Assembly: GCF_008831285.2 (NCBI RefSeq)
Contig: NC_045139.1
Span: forward strand, 26,332,412-26,392,411
Direction: 5' to 3'
DNA from: Nymphaea colorata
Taxonomy: Eukaryota; Streptophyta; Magnoliopsida; Nymphaeales; Nymphaeaceae
Length of the DNA stretch: 60,000 bases
Each line of letters starts with the position of its first letter. Within the stretch, counting starts at the first letter, position 1. The translations under genes and the position numbers were made by a program. Shown here in pieces: positions 57,354-60,000 of this stretch. The notes beneath the pieces are model-generated. The model was not told the DNA's origin. It did not search any database and was given only the letters and a program-made list of their open reading frames with translations.

Positions 57354-59954
57354 ATGAGCTTCGAGGAATCGATGAAGTGTTTGTCGCTGGATTATCTCAA
57401 CCTGCTGATCAACGGGCAGGCGTTCAGCGACGTGACGTTCAGCGTGGAGGGGAGGTTGGTGCACGCCCACAGGTGCATCCTTGCGGCGAGGAGCCTCTTC
57501 TTCCGGAAGTTCTTCTGCGGGCCTGAGGCGGCAGCGGCGGCGGCGGCAGCTGGACTGGGAGTTGATTTGAGGGGGATGATGCAGCAGCAGCAGCCGGGGC
57601 CGGCCTCGGGGAGGCCCGGTGTGATGGCCGTGCCCTGCGCGCAGGTGATTCCGGTGAACTCGGTGGGATACGAGGTCTTCCTGCTGCTGCTGCAGTTTCT
57701 GTACAGTGGGCAGGTGAGCATCGTGCCGCAGAAGCACGAGGCGAGGCCCAATTGCACTGACCGCGGGTGCTGGCATGCCCATTGCACCTCCGCCATCGAG
57801 CTCGCACTCGACACCCTCGCCGCCTCCCAGTACTTCGGCGTCGAGCAATTGGCGCGCCTCATTGAGGTTTGTTTTTGTGCTTCTTCCCTCCTGCGCTCCC
57901 TGCTGTTTCCTTTTGGGCACCTCCTTCTTCACTCCTTTTGTTTTCTTCTGATGGATCCATGGTGGTGTTTCTTTCTTTTGTTGGTCGTCTTGGTCTCCTG
58001 CTGTGATGATGAAAGAAGAGAGATGAAGAATAAGGAAATGGGGTTCTGCAGTTGTAGGGGTTTTTGTAATCAGAAACGATGGGAATTGGAGTCCGGTGAA
58101 GGAAAAGGCAAAAAAAAGAAAAAAAAGAAAAACGGTTTATTGCTTTTTCTTAGTTCAAAACGGTTGAAACATCTCATTGTTTTTCTTCTCCTGTTTCTCT
58201 GTTTCCACAACATTGATTGGATTTTATGAGATTTTTAAGCACTTGAGGTTGATAAGATTATTCTAAGTTAACACGGGTTTGTGGGTGGGTCCATTAGTAG
58301 CTATCTTTAGGGGTTCAATGAACCTTCCGCCATGGATTAGTGGACCTTTTCTTTTCAAGAGTGATTTTAGGGGTCTCTTGGCCGCCGTGTTTCTCCTTGG
58401 AGTTGTTCTTTCAGCAATTTAGGACATCAGCAGGCTTGTTAAGTTCCTCTCATCTTTTGAAAGGAAAACTATGCACTTCAAGTTCAGGGTTTTCCTGATT
58501 TAGTACTGAAGCTTAGCCGATAATCCCAAACCTACAAGACTTTCTTGCCAATTATTTGCTGTTTTTTTTTTCCTTCTTGTAGGTCAGTGTGTTGCCATCG
58601 TGCGAAGTAAGTTCTATGGGACCGTACGCTCTTCTACATTGTAGGAAAAAGCTTGTCACAGTCTCTCTCTCAGAGACACGCTCACATGACAGGCACAATA
58701 ATGTGATATACTTTTGCTCACTCCAAAATGGGTACTCTGCACTTCTCTATCGCCCATTAATGAGTGTGTGCAAGACATTTTTCGGGAGCCGGTTCCCTTT
58801 TCCTCTCAATACCAACAAAAATAAGTTCCATGGGCAACAGGAAAAAAACAAGGCCTCTTTCCTGTTTGCTGATTGCAGGCAGGACAATCTCATTTTTACT
58901 GATAATAGTTCACTATTATCGGTTCCCTTTTTTCTCCTTACTATGGTAAAATAAAGCAAGAATAGTGTCAGTCAAAAACCAAGTTCAAAAATCTTTGAAA
59001 GGAAACCAATGGTACTAACGAATAGATAGAATCTCTTGCCTTGGTTTCTTGCAGAAGCAGCTAGCTACGATGGTGGAGAAGGCCTCCATTGAAGATGTCA
59101 TGAAGGTGCTGATGTCGTCAAGGAAGCAGGAGATGCACCACCTTTGGTCAACTTGCTCCCACCTGGTGGCGAACTCTGGCCTGCCCTCAGAGATCCTCTC
59201 CAAGCACCTCCCCATAGACGTTGTCTCCAAGATAGAGGAGCTCCGCCTCAACTCCACCCTCACCCGCCGCTCCCTCCTCCATGATATGGGCGGCGCCACG
59301 TCCTCCTCCTCCCCCTCCGCCACCACCTGCGACGACAAGCCCCAGAAGATCCGGCGGATGCAGCGGGCCCTCGACTCGTCCGACGTCGAGCTTGTTAAGC
59401 TGATGGTCATGGGGGAAGGCCTGAACCTTGACGAAGCCCTCGCCCTCCATTACGCCGTCGCCAACTGCAGCCGTGAGGTAGTGAAGGCCCTGCTGGAACT
59501 CGGAGCCGGGGACGTCAACCACCGGGCGGAGCCCAGCCGGAAGACGCCGCTCCACATTGCGGCAGAAATGGTGAACCCGGACATGGTGGCCGTGCTGCTG
59601 GACCACCACGCTGACCCGAACGTCAGGGCCGCCGACGGCACCACGCCCATCGACATTCTTCGGTCGCTCACCTCCGACTTTCTGTTCAAAGGTGCAGTTC
59701 CCTGCCTCCCCCACATTGAGCCCAACAAGCTCAGGCTCTGCCTCGAGCTGGTCCAATCTGCGGCATTAGTCCTCTCCCGGGACGAACGCAACGGCGGCGG
59801 CGGCGGCGGAACCCCAGCTACTGAAACCGGTCAGATGGTATATCTCAATCTTGGTGGTGCAGATTTGGCTTGTAAATACGATGGTGAGTCCGGAAACGAT
59901 GGTGATAGGTACTGTCATCACATTCCGGGGTCTCTCTACTCACACGGGTTCTAG
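57354..59954 (+). CDS. BOP: BLADE-ON-PETIOLE (NPR5/NPR6-like) BTB-ankyrin co-regulator, two exons
   Basis: join(57354..57866,59055..59954), 470 codons, the usual BOP length. BOP proteins bind TGA bZIP factors through their ankyrin repeats and act as CUL3 adaptors through BTB, controlling leaf base, organ boundary, abscission and flower development (family knowledge). Exon 1 holds the BTB/POZ domain (FSDVTFSVEGRLVHAHRCIL, residues 24-43, onward to about 125). A poly-Ala/Gln insert lies at 59-80, and the C2HC zinc finger at C134, C139, H141, C144. Exon 2 resumes KQLATMVEKASIEDVMKVL and carries ankyrin repeats at about 269-375 (TPLHIAAEMVNPDMVAVLLD) and the BOP C-terminus (HIEPNKLRLCLELVQSAALV), with a Gly-rich tail. 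The first in-frame ATG was chosen; donor GAG|GTTTGT and acceptor TTGCAG|AAG are in phase 0. One intron at this site is typical of BOP genes. No lesions are seen. Confidence 0.95.
57867..59054 (+). other. Intron of the BOP gene
   Basis: 1,188 bases, GT...AG, AT-rich against GC-rich exons, with a TTGGTTTCTTGCAG acceptor. Frames inside it (for example 58589-58954) have no domain. No inserted element is recognised. Confidence 0.9.
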
Positions 59955-60000
59955 CCAATTGCACTCTGTACTCTCCTTTTTACTAGCAAGATCTGAATCG

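Noticed and set aside
57258-57932. 224-codon minus-strand frame opposite BOP exon 1
   Set aside because: Shadow of the GC-rich exon; the plus strand encodes a clear BTB domain.
59187-59756. 189-codon minus-strand frame opposite BOP exon 2
   Set aside because: Shadow of the ankyrin-coding exon.

Overview
The window looks like nuclear DNA of a flowering plant. Its one intact host gene is a plant-specific BLADE-ON-PETIOLE (BOP/NBCL, NPR1-like) co-regulator at the right end. Nearly everything else is nested transposon remnants, long TA and CT microsatellites, and decayed copies of host or organelle sequence. I cannot fix the species from the sequence.

Layout. 0-12.7 kb: AT-rich intergenic DNA with a small inverted-repeat element (121-303), a decayed chromovirus integrase piece (1262-2815), a 57-bp minisatellite (3715-4690), a dead hAT transposase (6141-6835), and a short broken copy of the spliceosomal gene PRP8 (12188-12475). 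13-22.8 kb: several LTR-like blocks in both orientations, one carrying a clean hAT MITE with an 8-bp target duplication (15517-15745). 22.8-45.7 kb: a composite of Ty3/gypsy chromovirus sequences. In order these are a partial LTR (A), a protease-RT fragment (E1), gag-pol E2, LTR B, gag-pol E3 and LTR C; LTR C is split by a 4.2-kb solo LTR (D) with a GATTC target duplication. E2 and E3 share LTR B, as expected from recombination between related copies. Both are inactivated by stops, frameshifts and deletions. 45.7-57 kb: AT-rich DNA with CACTA-like and fold-back elements, compound CT/TA microsatellites, and a decayed organelle-type 16S rRNA fragment (54330-54745). 57-60 kb: the two-exon BOP gene, complete at 470 codons, with a candidate TATA box and two upstream ORFs.

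The most unusual signals are in the chromovirus family. Its LTRs are about 3.9-4.2 kb. The pol reading frame runs about 90 codons into the 3' LTR in related copies and carries a conserved basic RRKRKAS motif. Just after that frame closes, the LTR copies hold small inverted repeats whose sequence differs between copies while the pairing is kept. Conserved splice-donor-like sites lie further downstream in the LTR leader. Together these suggest an LTR family with coding, structural and processing signals inside the LTR. All comparisons were made by eye; no alignment or database search was run.
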